A stretch of DNA of 64,000 bases from Faecalicatena contorta (GCF_003149105.1 NZ_QGDS01000001.1:387334-451333), one strand, 5' to 3'; positions 36,222 through 45,836 are shown, counted from the stretch's first letter. Made by a program: numbers and translations. The notes: generated by a model from the letters alone, not told the origin.

Positions 36222-37091
36222 ATGTCTTATCAGTCTTTGGAAGAAATTAATCAGTTATGTATAGAAAAGAAAATTTCCTTTTGGAGGGCTATATTATTAG
36301 ATGACATGGAGGAAAGGACCGTTCGTGAGGAAGAATCCATCCATACGATGGAAACGATGTGGGATGCCATGCTCTCCGCAAGTGATGATTATGACGAAAA
36401 ATTGATTTCCAGCAGCGGACTTGTCGGCGGTATGGGAGGGCAGATGGAGGCATACCGCAGAACCGGAGATACCCTGTGCGGAGATTTTGTTTCCAAGGTC
36501 ATTGCACAAGCCCTGCAAATGGGCGAATCCAATGCATGTATGAAGCGGATTGTTGCGGCACCGACAGCAGGGGCATGTGGTGTGATACCGGCGGTTCTGG
36601 TTACCTTATATAAAGAGGGAAAGATTTGCAAAGAAAAGATTATTCAAAGTCTCTATGTGACAGCAGGAATCGGACAGGTCATTGCTTCACGGGCATTTAT
36701 AGCAGGTGCAGCGGGCGGGTGTCAGGCAGAAGTAGGAGCAGCTTCCGCTATGGCTGCAGGAGCGCTGGTCTTCCTGAAAGGCGGAGACAATACCCAGATC
36801 ATTCATGCATCCGCGATGGCATTAAAGAATCTGCTTGGACTTGTATGCGACCCGGTTGCCGGTCTGGTTGAAGTCCCCTGTGTAAAAAGAAATGTAATCG
36901 GAGCAGTCAACGCATTGTCTGCGGCAGATATGGCATTGGCAGGAATCACAAGCCGTATCCCTCCGGACCAGGTGATTGACGCTATGAGAGAGGTAGGAGA
37001 GTCAATGCACGTTTCCCTGCGCGAGACAGGAAGAGGCGGGCTGGCAAATACGCCAAAGGCAAGGGAAATTTCTGGGAAAATGGAGCCATAA
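36222..37091 (+). CDS. sdaAA: L-serine dehydratase, iron-sulfur-dependent, alpha subunit
   Basis: 289 residues, full length. Carries the cysteines that hold the catalytic [4Fe-4S] cluster, in AAPTAGACGVIPAVL, AAGGCQAEVGAASAMAAGAL and GLVCDPVAGLVEVPCVKRN. The start abuts the sdaAB stop with AGGGGGG inside sdaAB, so expression is coupled. The oxygen-sensitive two-subunit form fits an anaerobe. Confidence 0.96.
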   Translation: MSYQSLEEINQLCIEKKISFWRAILLDDMEERTVREEESIHTMETMWDAMLSASDDYDEKLISSSGLVGGMGGQMEAYRRTGDTLCGDFVSKVIAQALQMGESNACMKRIVAAPTAGACGVIPAVLVTLYKEGKICKEKIIQSLYVTAGIGQVIASRAFIAGAAGGCQAEVGAASAMAAGALVFLKGGDNTQIIHASAMALKNLLGLVCDPVAGLVEVPCVKRNVIGAVNALSAADMALAGITSRIPPDQVIDAMREVGESMHVSLRETGRGGLANTPKAREISGKMEP

Positions 37092-37106
37092 TTTTGCAAG
37101 TTTCCC

Positions 37107-37135
37107 TTGACACATCCTGCCAGCTACGTTATAGT
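37107..37135 (+). promoter_or_regulatory. Promoter of the riboswitch-controlled ATPase gene
   Basis: TTGACA (37107-37112), 17 bp, TATAGT (37130-37135). Expected start near 37141, at the 5' edge of the aptamer. Confidence 0.9.
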
Positions 37136-37137
37136 AA

Positions 37138-37270
37138 ACACTAGTAAAAGGGAGTAACTAGCGCTTAGGCAGCGTTCGCGATGTCGTCAGTACGATGGCT
37201 TTCCATCCGTATCGTGATTAAATAGTGAGACTTTTATTGCATACATAACGTGCAATAAGAGTCTTTTTTG
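37138..37270 (+). ncRNA. yybP-ykoY (Mn2+) riboswitch with terminator
   Basis: Conserved blocks are AAAGGGAGTA (37146-37155), CGTCAGTACGATG (about 37185-37197) and TAGTGAGAC (37223-37231), spaced as in the yybP-ykoY class; P1 can form from CACTA (37139-37143) and TAGTG (37223-37227). The expression platform is a terminator: AGACTTTTATTGCA (37228-37241) pairs with TGCAATAAGAGTCT (37251-37264), followed by six T. P1 and terminator share bases 37228-37231 at the boundary. The class senses Mn2+ and turns genes on. Confidence 0.82.
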
Positions 37271-37322
37271 TGTCAGCAAAGAAGTATCTTTTGGCACTAG
37301 AGCAGGAAATGGAGGATTTTAC

Positions 37323-39941
37323 ATGAAAGAATTTTATCAAGTATCCGCAGACGAGGCGAAAGAAAGGGTGAATGGTTCACTGGAGCCTCTCACTGCGGAA
37401 GAGGTAAAGAAGCACCAGGAACAATATGGACCCAATGAATTAATCGAGGGAAAGAAAAAGACAACAATTCAGATTTTCTTAGAACAATTTAAAGATTTTC
37501 TCGTCATTATTCTGATTGTTGCGGCAATCGTTTCCGGCTTTCTGGGGGATGCAGAGAGTGCCGTAGTTATTTTAATCGTAATTACGATTAATGCCATACT
37601 GGGTACTGTGCAGACTGTAAAGGCAGAACAGTCTTTAACCAGTCTGAAAAAACTTTCGGGACCGGAGGCAAAGGTTCTCCGCGATGGAAATGTAGTGCCG
37701 ATACCATCCACAGAAGTTACAGTAGGTGATATTGTTATGCTGGATGCAGGAGATTATATCCCTGCTGACGGCCGTATTCTGGAGAGTGCGAGCTTGAAGG
37801 TGGATGAAAGTGCACTGACCGGGGAAAGCCTTGGCGTGGATAAAATTACAGAACTGATTGCCGGAGAGGTACCTTTAGGAGACCGGGTAAATATGGCGTA
37901 TTCCGGAAGCTTTGTTACTTATGGACGGGGCTCCTTCCTTGTAACAGGAATCGGTATGGAGACAGAGGTAGGGAAAATAGCAAGTCTTCTGAAAACAACT
38001 TCTGAAAAACGTACTCCCCTCCAGATTAATCTGGACCAATTTGGGCAGAAGCTCTCTATTATCATTTTGATATTCTGCGGTATTTTATTTGGCGTGAGCG
38101 TCCTGCGTGAAGGGCATGTGGGAGATGCATTCCTGTTTGCGGTTGCACTTGCAGTTGCTGCTATACCGGAAGCTCTCAGCTCTATCGTAACTATTGTTTT
38201 GTCATTCGGAACTCAGAAAATGGCAAAGGAACATGCGATTATACGTAAACTCCAGGCAGTGGAAGGCCTGGGCAGCGTTTCCATCATATGCTCAGATAAA
38301 ACAGGTACTCTGACCCAAAATAAAATGACAGTGGAAGAGTATTACGTAAATGAAACAAGAATCACAGCAGACGAAATAGATGTAGAACATGCGGCACACA
38401 GCAGACTGCTTATGAGCAGTATTCTGTGCAATGACTCCACAAATATAGACGGTGTTGAGATAGGTGACCCAACGGAAACTGCATTGATTAATCTTGGAAG
38501 TAAATTAGGTCTGGAGGCACACAACGTGCGGGATAAATATCCCAGAACGTGTGAGAATCCTTTTGACAGCGACAGAAAGCTTATGGCTACAGGCCACATC
38601 ATGGATGGAAAGCATATTATGATTGTCAAGGGTGCGGTGGATGTGCTTCTGGGAAGAATGGAGTCTATTCAGATCCATGATAAGGTACGCAGTTTTACAG
38701 AAGAAGACAGAAGAAAAATAGAAGAACAGAATCAGGAATTTTCAAGAGGCGGCTTGCGTGTCCTGGGGTTTGCTTACAAAGAAATAGAAGGTTGTCATGA
38801 AATGACGCTGGAAGATGAGCAGGATTTGATTTTCATCGGTTTAATTGCCATGATGGACCCGCCCCGTGAAGAATCTAAAGCTGCAGTTGCAGACTGTAAA
38901 AGAGCAGGAATCCGCCCTATCATGATAACCGGAGACCATAAGGTAACGGCGGCAGCCATTGCGAAACGAATCGGAATTTTAGAAAACGAGTCAGAAGCCT
39001 GTGAAGGTGCAGTGATTGATAATATGTCAGATGAAGAGCTGAAAGATTTCGTAGAAGGAATTTCTGTATATGCGCGTGTATCACCAGAGCATAAGATCCG
39101 CATTGTCCGGGCATGGCAGGAAAAAGCAAATATTGTAGCAATGACGGGAGACGGCGTAAATGATGCACCTGCATTGAAACAGGCTGATATTGGTGTTGCC
39201 ATGGGAATTACAGGCAGCGAAGTATCCAAGGATGCTGCTTCTATGGTACTTACAGATGATAATTTTGCTACGATTATAAAAGCTGTGGAAAATGGACGTA
39301 ACGTCTACCGCAATATTAAGAACTCCATCCAATTTCTTTTATCAGGAAATTTCGGAGCTATACTGGCGGTTCTGTATGCTTCCATTGTGGGGCTTCCGGT
39401 GCCATTTGCACCAGTACATCTGTTATTCATTAACCTCTTGACAGATAGTTTACCGGCCATAGCACTGGGTCTGGAGCCACACTCCAAAGACGTGATGGAT
39501 GAAAAACCCAGACCGATGAATGAGTCTATCCTCACTGGAAGTTTTCTGAGAAAGATTGGAACAGAAGGATTGTCCATCGGTGTTACTACAATGATTGCCT
39601 TCCTGATAGGATATGCTGACCATAATGCAGTTCTGGCAAGCACAATGGCATTTGGAACATTATGTACAGCCCGTCTTGTTCATGGATTTAACTGTAAATC
39701 TGACCGGCCTGTTGTGTTTACAAGAAGGTTCTTTAATAACATTTACTTGATAGGAGCATTTTTACTGGGATTGATATTAATTACAGGAGTTATGATGATA
39801 CCTGGACTTCAAAATGTCTTTAAAGTGCAGACACTCAATATGGGACAATTATTTACGGTATATGGCCTGGCGGCAGTAAACCTGCCGGTTATCCAGCTGC
39901 TGAAGGCTGTGAAGCTGGCTTTCAGGAACAGAAGCCGGTAA
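37323..39941 (+). CDS. P2A-type cation ATPase under Mn2+ riboswitch control
   Basis: 872 residues. N-terminal cation ATPase domain (LTAEEVKKHQEQYGPNEL), actuator TGES (ESALTGES), phosphorylation site D325 in CSDKTGTLT, hinge MTGDGVNDAPALK, and about ten membrane helices including a C-terminal cation-ATPase domain. The helix-4 motif is PEAL (AAIPEALSSIV) rather than the common PEGL. Family members export or take up Ca2+ or Mn2+; the riboswitch in front argues for Mn2+ export. GGAGGATTTTACATG gives the start. Confidence 0.93.
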   Translation: MKEFYQVSADEAKERVNGSLEPLTAEEVKKHQEQYGPNELIEGKKKTTIQIFLEQFKDFLVIILIVAAIVSGFLGDAESAVVILIVITINAILGTVQTVKAEQSLTSLKKLSGPEAKVLRDGNVVPIPSTEVTVGDIVMLDAGDYIPADGRILESASLKVDESALTGESLGVDKITELIAGEVPLGDRVNMAYSGSFVTYGRGSFLVTGIGMETEVGKIASLLKTTSEKRTPLQINLDQFGQKLSIIILIFCGILFGVSVLREGHVGDAFLFAVALAVAAIPEALSSIVTIVLSFGTQKMAKEHAIIRKLQAVEGLGSVSIICSDKTGTLTQNKMTVEEYYVNETRITADEIDVEHAAHSRLLMSSILCNDSTNIDGVEIGDPTETALINLGSKLGLEAHNVRDKYPRTCENPFDSDRKLMATGHIMDGKHIMIVKGAVDVLLGRMESIQIHDKVRSFTEEDRRKIEEQNQEFSRGGLRVLGFAYKEIEGCHEMTLEDEQDLIFIGLIAMMDPPREESKAAVADCKRAGIRPIMITGDHKVTAAAIAKRIGILENESEACEGAVIDNMSDEELKDFVEGISVYARVSPEHKIRIVRAWQEKANIVAMTGDGVNDAPALKQADIGVAMGITGSEVSKDAASMVLTDDNFATIIKAVENGRNVYRNIKNSIQFLLSGNFGAILAVLYASIVGLPVPFAPVHLLFINLLTDSLPAIALGLEPHSKDVMDEKPRPMNESILTGSFLRKIGTEGLSIGVTTMIAFLIGYADHNAVLASTMAFGTLCTARLVHGFNCKSDRPVVFTRRFFNNIYLIGAFLLGLILITGVMMIPGLQNVFKVQTLNMGQLFTVYGLAAVNLPVIQLLKAVKLAFRNRSR

Positions 39942-39966
39942 TAAAAGAAAGAATAAGTTTGAAAAA

Positions 39967-40011
39967 GGACTGTGCACCACAACTAAATGAATCAGTTGTG
40001 GTGCACAGTCC
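39967..40011. terminator. Long hairpin between convergent ATPase and gatD
   Basis: GGACTGTGCACCACAACT (39967-39984) and its exact complement (39994-40011), 18-bp perfect arms with a 9-nt loop. On the minus strand the stem is followed by CTTTTTC, a better T tract than on the plus strand. Confidence 0.8.
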
Positions 40012-40055
40012 CTTTAATCATACCTGTATAGAAAATTTAAAAATATATCTGAGTT

Positions 40056-40814
40056 TTATGTGTACCGTTTGATTGTTTCTTTAAGAATATACTTTTTATC
40101 ACTGTATCGTCCGGCGATATATCCGTTTGCCAGATGCTCCAGTTTATCTTTCAGCGGCTCAAGCGTCACATCCTGTCCGTATTTTCTTTTCAGCGCTCTC
40201 TCCAGCAGATAGTCACACACCTGGGGGTTTTTAGGAAGAAGAGGGCCGTGCAGGTAGGTTCCGATAACATTTTTATAAACAACACCCTCATAACCGGATT
40301 TTCCTGTATTTCCCAACCCGTAGAAAACCTTGCCGAAAGGAGTGTGGCTGCCGATATAGGTCCGGCCTCCGTGATTCTCAAACCCTACTACAGGAGTGTC
40401 GAAGAGGGGACTGTTCAGGACGATATTTCGGATTAACCGCTCTGGTTCCCATTCCGTGGTAATATCTAAAATGGAAAGTCCTTCTATTACTTTCTTGTCT
40501 GTCTTATAATACTTCCCGAGAAGCTGATATCCACCGCACACAGCCAGGACAACTCCGTCCTGCTCTACATAGTTCTTAAAATCCTGCTTAATACTTTTTA
40601 AGTATTCACAAACCAGTTCCTGCTCCCGGTCAGAGCCGCCTCCCAGCAAAATGATATCCAGTTTTGAGAAGTCTATAGCATCACCGGAAAGGATAGGAAG
40701 AATTTCAGCCTCCATGCCGCGCCATTCCAGACGTTTGCGAAAACACTGGATATTTCCCCTGTCTCCATATAAATTCAGCAAGTCCGGGTATAAGTGTCCG
40801 ATTGTCAGTTTCAT
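40056..40814 (-). CDS. gatD: Lipid II isoglutaminyl synthase, glutamine amidotransferase subunit GatD
   Basis: 252 residues, class I glutaminase fold of the CobB/CobQ type. It supplies ammonia to MurT, which amidates the alpha-carboxyl of D-Glu in the lipid II stem peptide. Nucleophile C93 is in AVCGGYQLLG and the His in GTYLHGPLLPKNP; the start MKLTIGHLYPDLLNLYGDRGN is typical. I chose the ATG at 40812-40814, overlapping murT by 4 bp; the frame extends further upstream inside murT without a ribosome site. Confidence 0.94.
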   Translation of the reverse strand: MKLTIGHLYPDLLNLYGDRGNIQCFRKRLEWRGMEAEILPILSGDAIDFSKLDIILLGGGSDREQELVCEYLKSIKQDFKNYVEQDGVVLAVCGGYQLLGKYYKTDKKVIEGLSILDITTEWEPERLIRNIVLNSPLFDTPVVGFENHGGRTYIGSHTPFGKVFYGLGNTGKSGYEGVVYKNVIGTYLHGPLLPKNPQVCDYLLERALKRKYGQDVTLEPLKDKLEHLANGYIAGRYSDKKYILKETIKRYT

Positions 40815-42172
40815 GCCATATCCCCTCCTTCCTGTGTCTTTTCCAATTCTGCCAGCATATGATTGGTGCTGTAAAGCCCCGAATAATTTACAATAACATA
40901 AAGATTGCCCGTTCCATCTTTTGTACACCTGGTAACAGAGGTGCGTAAGTCCGTGGTAGAATCACAGGAGATGTCCTCATATTTCAGACGAAGCCCCATA
41001 TCATGTCTGCGTGTTCCCGCTGTGATGATAGAAGCAGCCTCAGCATCCGCCAGATACTGGAAATCAACATCCCAAAGCCAGGAAATATCTTCACCATCCT
41101 GATAGGTATCGTTAATCTGAATTATAATATCTTTAGGTTTTTTATCCTTTAATACAAGGGAAATCTTTTGCTGGAATCCAATCGGATTCTTTGCCAGGTG
41201 AAGCTGAACTCTTGCACCATTGATTGTAAAGATGCTCTCCCGGTTGTTTCCATAATCGAAGGATTCTATCATCTCCTGAAAATGAGTCCTCTCGGCTCCC
41301 AGAGCATTTAATGCTGCATATGCAGATAACGTATTGTAAATATTGTAAGGTGTCCGGGAAGTTGACTGTATCAGCATCCCATCCATAGAAAATGTATACA
41401 AACCATCATTCCATGTAATTTCTGATGCTGTAAAATCAGGCTCAGGACGTTTCAGCCCGCAGCTCGGGCAGTGGTAAATTCCCAGCTGTCCATAGTGAAA
41501 GAAGTCATATTCCAGTTTCTTTCCACAGGAACGGCAGAAAATGCTTTCCCGGATTTCAGAACGGGAAATATCATCAAATATTTGTTCACTGATGCCATAG
41601 GTCATAAATGGATTTCCGCTTTCAGAAGCCAGCGTATAAGAAAGCACATCATCACAATTAATTATCAGTTTTGTTTTCGGAACACTGGTAACAGCAGCTT
41701 TCAATTTGTTGAATGTAATATCAACCTCGCCAAAACGGTCAAGCTGATCCCGGGAAATATTGGTCAGAAGAGCACAGTCTGGCTTTAACTGGGGCAGAAC
41801 CCGGACAGAGGCTATTTCATCCACCTCTATACATGCGTAATCCGCATTCAGACGGCAGTTCTTGTCTGCAGCGAGAACAAAAGCTGAAATAATCCCGTTG
41901 AGCATGTTGGCACCGGTGCGGTTAATGATGACCTTTTTCCCTTCCGCTTTTAATGCATGGTACAAAATGCTGTTGGTCGTTGTCTTACCATTTGTACCCA
42001 TAGTTACAATCGTCTTTTCCTTAACCATCTCTGCCATGACGCTCAAGATATGGGGGTCCACAAGACGTGCCACATACCCCGGAAGAGTGACGCCGCTTCC
42101 TCTATTCAGTTTTTTAATTAGATAGCTGGTGCATTTTGCACATTTAATTGCAAGTACGCTTCTTAATCTCAT
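40811..42172 (-). CDS. murT: Lipid II isoglutaminyl synthase, Mur-ligase-like subunit MurT
   Basis: 453 residues. Mur ligase central domain with P-loop GTNGKTT at residues 59-65, and the MurT-specific zinc ribbon CRSCGKKLEYDF...CPSCG (about 205-230), and the C-terminal DUF1727. It partners GatD to form D-isoglutamine in peptidoglycan. The order murT-gatD with a 4-bp overlap is standard. Upstream on its strand lies the MITE-like element 42208-42400. The ribosome site is weak (AAAGGATAAG). Confidence 0.95.
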   Translation of the reverse strand: MRLRSVLAIKCAKCTSYLIKKLNRGSGVTLPGYVARLVDPHILSVMAEMVKEKTIVTMGTNGKTTTNSILYHALKAEGKKVIINRTGANMLNGIISAFVLAADKNCRLNADYACIEVDEIASVRVLPQLKPDCALLTNISRDQLDRFGEVDITFNKLKAAVTSVPKTKLIINCDDVLSYTLASESGNPFMTYGISEQIFDDISRSEIRESIFCRSCGKKLEYDFFHYGQLGIYHCPSCGLKRPEPDFTASEITWNDGLYTFSMDGMLIQSTSRTPYNIYNTLSAYAALNALGAERTHFQEMIESFDYGNNRESIFTINGARVQLHLAKNPIGFQQKISLVLKDKKPKDIIIQINDTYQDGEDISWLWDVDFQYLADAEAASIITAGTRRHDMGLRLKYEDISCDSTTDLRTSVTRCTKDGTGNLYVIVNYSGLYSTNHMLAELEKTQEGGDMA

Positions 42173-42207
42173 AATCTTATTTTAACTCTTATCCTTTTCT
42201 TAAAATA

Positions 42208-42400
42208 TTGTTACAGTTCAGGCATAAGCCCCATTTCACTTGGGCAGAGTGCAAAATATCTTATTGAACGTCAGTAATTCAATAAGCATGTATCATTGCT
42301 TATGCCACTTAGGCTTGGCCTTTTCAAGTCTTAGCAGCATGGTTGCTTCCTTAGTCACATGGATGTTTCCTCGAAAACCTGCATGGCTGAGCTGTAACAA
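42208..42400. mobile_element. MITE-like 193-bp element
   Basis: Ends TTGTTACAGTTCAGGCAT (42208-42225) and, reverse-complemented, TTGTTACAGCTCAGCCAT (42383-42400): 16 of 18 identical inverted termini. Both ends are flanked by AATA (42204-42207 and 42401-42404), a possible 4-bp target duplication. Inside are a palindrome of the copy A family (42260-42286) and a hairpin CTTAGGCTTGG/TCAAGTCTTAG. It carries no coding frame. It occupies most of the 432-bp gap between murT and the divergent ATPase; the remainder (42401-42604) shows nothing clear. Confidence 0.6.
42260..42286 (-). repeat. Dispersed palindrome, copy C
   Basis: Minus strand: CTTATTGAAT (42286-42277), centre TACTGAC, GTTCAATAAG (42269-42260), nine of ten pairs. 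Lies within the MITE-like element, upstream of murT on the same strand. No TATACT box precedes it, unlike the other three copies. Confidence 0.65.
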
Positions 42401-42604
42401 AATACTTGTACTATTATAATAGAAACGGATTCAGAAAACAAGGAATTTAAAATGATTTGAACAGATAATATGGCAATTCATGAAAGAAATTATAAAGATT
42501 TGATGAAGTTTTGGAAAATTCAATTTCTGTGTGATAGAATGAATATGTTTAAATTTGGAAAATACTCAAGATAGTGTATCATGAAAATGAGGTGAAAAAC
42601 ATAC

Positions 42605-45031
42605 ATGTGGAAAAAAAGAAAACAGCATATGATAGAAGAAGAGGACCAGAGAATTCCCACACCCCGGTACTGCCCGGAGTACCGCCAGGGGCTGACCAGC
42701 CAACAAGTGCAGCAGCACAGTCTCCATGGGTGGACCAATGCGGCTATAGACCCGCCCGGCAAAACAACCAGGGAGATTATCCACGATAATCTCTTTACGT
42801 ATTTCAACCTGATATTTGTAATTCTGACAGTGCTTCTGTGTATAGCGGGTTCATTCCGTGAACTTACGTTTCTCCCAGTCATCATATTGAATACATTGAT
42901 TGGAATTGTACAGGAGGTCCGTGCAAAAAAGGTACTGGATAACCTGACGATGCTCAATGCCCCTCATGCTACAGTGGTAAGGGACGGTCACAAATCAGTT
43001 ATTGATGCAGAAGAACTGGTACTGGATGATATTGTTATTTTTAACGCTGGAAATCAGGTGTGTGCAGATGCTGAAGTCTGTGCCGGAGAGGTACAGGTCA
43101 ATGAGTCTCTGCTGACTGGGGAATCTGATGAAATCACGAAGAGAAAAGGTGATAAACTCATGTCGGGAAGTTTCATTGTTTCAGGAAAATGCCATGCAAG
43201 ATTGGACAAGGTGGGAATGGATTCGTATATTTCCAGGCTGACAATGAAAGCGAAGGAAATGCAGGAAGGGGAACAATCCGAGATGATACGTTCCCTGAAT
43301 AAACTTGTGAAATGTGTGGGAATTGCAATTATCCCCATCGGAATTGCACTCTTTGTGCAGGCATTTTTCTTCCAGCAGGAGGGCTTCCAGTCCAGCATCA
43401 CCTCGATGGTGGCTGCTGTCATCGGAATGATTCCCGAAGGACTTTACCTGCTGGCCAGCATAGCGCTTGCCGTCAGTTCAGTCCGGCTGGCCAAAAAGAA
43501 AGTTCTGCTTCATGATATGAGATGTATCGAAACACTGGCGCGCGTTAATGTGCTCTGTGTGGATAAAACAGGAACTATTACGGAAAATACCATGAAAGTA
43601 CAGGAAGTTATCCAGGTGAGAGACTACGACAGTAGTGATGCGGAGACTTTCAGTATGCTGATAGGAGATTTTACTGCAGCAATGGAGAACGATAATACGA
43701 CTATTGCTGCCATGAAGGAATACTTTCAGATCTCGTCAGGGAAAAGACCGATCAGTAAGACCGGATTTTCTTCAGCTACAAAATACAGCAGTGTTACCTT
43801 TGAAGATAATGTATATGTGCTGGGTGCTCCTGAATTTGTTCTCCGTGAGAACTATGAAAGATATGAGGAAGAAATCATTGGATATGCTTCAAAAGGGGTC
43901 AGGGTGCTTGTCTTCGGAATCTATAAGGGTGAAATAGATGGAAAAGCACTGAGACAGGGAATTATACCTTTGGGCTATATCCTTCTGGCGAATCCCATCA
44001 GGAAAGAGGCAAAAGAAACTTTTACTTATTTTTCTGAACAGGGAGTTGAAGTGAAAGTCATATCAGGGGATAATCCGGTTACCGTATCCGAAGTGGCAAA
44101 AAAGGCAGGTATTGCCAATGCAGAAAATTATGTAGATGCGTCCTCACTGAAAACAGAAGAGCAGACGCGGAAAGCTGTACTGGAAAACACTGTATTTGGA
44201 CGTGTGACTCCAAGTCAGAAGCGGCAGTTTGTACAACTATTAAAAGAAGCAGGCAACACCGTTGCTATGACCGGAGACGGCGTCAACGATGTACTGGCAC
44301 TAAAGGATGCAGATTGCAGCATTGCCATGGCATCGGGAAGTGATGCAGCGGTACAGGCATCACAACTTGTACTGCTGGAATCCAATTTTTCCTGTATGCC
44401 CCAGGTGGTTATGGAGGGCCGGAGAGTTGTCAATAATATTCAGCGCTCAGCAACTCTGTTTTTGGTAAAAAATATATTTTCTTTCCTGCTTTCGCTGTTT
44501 TCCGTTGTATTTATGATTACTTACCCCCTGAGGCCTGCACAGATATCTCTGATTAGCCTGTTTACAATCGGAGTGCCGGCGTTCTTCCTGGCACTGGAGC
44601 CAAATAAAAATATCATCAAAGGACACTTCCTGACAAATGTATTTTTAAAGGCACTGCCCGCAGCACTGACAAATGTACTGGCAGTTGGAGCCCTGGTCGT
44701 GTTCGGGCAGACATTTGACGTAAACTCTACAGATATTTCAACGGCGGCCACCATGCTGCTGGCAATTGTAGGATTCATGATTTTGTATAAAATTAGTGCT
44801 CCTATGAATTTGGTAAGAACAATCGTAGTGACAGTAAGCATTGCAGGACTGATCTTCTGCAGTATCTTCCTAAATCAGTTATTTGCCATTACAGGCATGT
44901 CAACAAAATGCGTTATGCTGTTTGTAGTGTTCTCAATTGCAACCGAACCGGTGCTGCGTTATCTGACATCTTTCCTTGGGAAACTGAGAATTTACTACCT
45001 GAGATTAAGAGGACGTGCAGAAGAAGTGTAG
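42605..45031 (+). CDS. CtpE-like P-type ATPase
   Basis: 808 residues. Actuator TGES (NESLLTGESDEI), helix-4 motif MIPEGLYLLASIALAVSSVRL, phosphorylation D320 in CVDKTGTITENTMKV, hinge MTGDGVNDVLALK, and about eight membrane helices. The sequence around helix 4 and the DKTG block resembles mycobacterial CtpE, a Ca2+-importing ATPase, more than SERCA-type pumps. Without an N-terminal metal-binding CxxC domain, it is not a heavy-metal pump. GAGGTG is the ribosome site. Divergent from murT. Confidence 0.85.
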   Translation: MWKKRKQHMIEEEDQRIPTPRYCPEYRQGLTSQQVQQHSLHGWTNAAIDPPGKTTREIIHDNLFTYFNLIFVILTVLLCIAGSFRELTFLPVIILNTLIGIVQEVRAKKVLDNLTMLNAPHATVVRDGHKSVIDAEELVLDDIVIFNAGNQVCADAEVCAGEVQVNESLLTGESDEITKRKGDKLMSGSFIVSGKCHARLDKVGMDSYISRLTMKAKEMQEGEQSEMIRSLNKLVKCVGIAIIPIGIALFVQAFFFQQEGFQSSITSMVAAVIGMIPEGLYLLASIALAVSSVRLAKKKVLLHDMRCIETLARVNVLCVDKTGTITENTMKVQEVIQVRDYDSSDAETFSMLIGDFTAAMENDNTTIAAMKEYFQISSGKRPISKTGFSSATKYSSVTFEDNVYVLGAPEFVLRENYERYEEEIIGYASKGVRVLVFGIYKGEIDGKALRQGIIPLGYILLANPIRKEAKETFTYFSEQGVEVKVISGDNPVTVSEVAKKAGIANAENYVDASSLKTEEQTRKAVLENTVFGRVTPSQKRQFVQLLKEAGNTVAMTGDGVNDVLALKDADCSIAMASGSDAAVQASQLVLLESNFSCMPQVVMEGRRVVNNIQRSATLFLVKNIFSFLLSLFSVVFMITYPLRPAQISLISLFTIGVPAFFLALEPNKNIIKGHFLTNVFLKALPAALTNVLAVGALVVFGQTFDVNSTDISTAATMLLAIVGFMILYKISAPMNLVRTIVVTVSIAGLIFCSIFLNQLFAITGMSTKCVMLFVVFSIATEPVLRYLTSFLGKLRIYYLRLRGRAEEV

Positions 45032-45062
45032 AAAGCATAAACCTGTGTGTTTGCCAGATTGG

Positions 45063-45118
45063 AAATGCCAGAAGCCTGTCAAGGCAGAGAAGTCAGCCTT
45101 TACTGGTTTCTGGCATTT
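45063..45118. terminator. Bidirectional terminator between ATPase and J-domain gene
   Basis: AAATGCCAGAA (45063-45073) pairs with TTCTGGCATTT (45108-45118) perfectly, extending inward by three pairs with one G-U; TTTG follows on plus, and AAA-complementary T run on minus. Confidence 0.75.
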
Positions 45119-45122
45119 TGTT

Positions 45123-45836
45123 CTAGTTTGGAATAGCGTAGTTCAACAGTTTGTTTAAATTATTGTGAAATTGACGGTTCTGGGAGCGTAGTTTCAGTTT
45201 TTCCGCGCCTGTTCTGCTTTGCTCCACATAAGCCTCGTACTTTGAAAAAAGTATCTGGTAATCCATATTTTGTTTCTGTCCCCAGCGGACCAGTACCCAG
45301 TTCATAGCATCAGGCTGCCAGTAACTCATAGGAATTCCGGCTGTTTTTAAAATTGTGATATATTGAATTGCCTGCAATGACAACAAGTTTAGCTGTTCTG
45401 TAATTGCAGTTTCATTCTTATAGTGCTTCCCTAATTTCTTAAAAAAGCTGAGCCTGAGTCTTTCTTTTTGAGGAATAAATTCCATAAGTCTGCCGCTCTG
45501 GGATACAATCTCATTCAGCTTGCAGGCAGCATTCCAATAGGTGACAAATGATGCAGAAGTATCTTCCCCGGATTCCGGTTTTCCCACAGTGTAAGTGCGA
45601 AACACACGGTTCGGTTTTCCGGCAAGTACCCGGTTGTATTTTTTCCTCTTGTCCGGATTGGAAAGAATCCGGTATGCTTCCAGTATTTCCTGCATGTAAG
45701 CAGTCGTATCTATGTCGGTATGCATATTGGCATCAGGATGATATACCTTTGCCAGAGCATTTTTCGCACTTGTAATTTCCTCCAGAGTCGCCTCCTTGGA
45801 TACGCCGAGAATGTCATAATATGTACGGGTTTCCAT
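45123..45836 (-). CDS. J-domain protein (DnaJ-like co-chaperone)
   Basis: 237 residues. N-terminal J domain (residues 5-70): YYDILGVSKEATLEEI, HPD at 33-35 in VYHPDAN, and AYRILSNPDKRKKYNRVLAG. The remaining 160 residues have no zinc-finger or CTD of DnaJ and look mostly helical. It probably stimulates a DnaK partner on unknown clients. AAGGAGGAAGC is the ribosome site on the minus strand. Faces the upstream ATPase gene across a shared terminator. Confidence 0.88.
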   Translation of the reverse strand: METRTYYDILGVSKEATLEEITSAKNALAKVYHPDANMHTDIDTTAYMQEILEAYRILSNPDKRKKYNRVLAGKPNRVFRTYTVGKPESGEDTSASFVTYWNAACKLNEIVSQSGRLMEFIPQKERLRLSFFKKLGKHYKNETAITEQLNLLSLQAIQYITILKTAGIPMSYWQPDAMNWVLVRWGQKQNMDYQILFSKYEAYVEQSRTGAEKLKLRSQNRQFHNNLNKLLNYAIPN

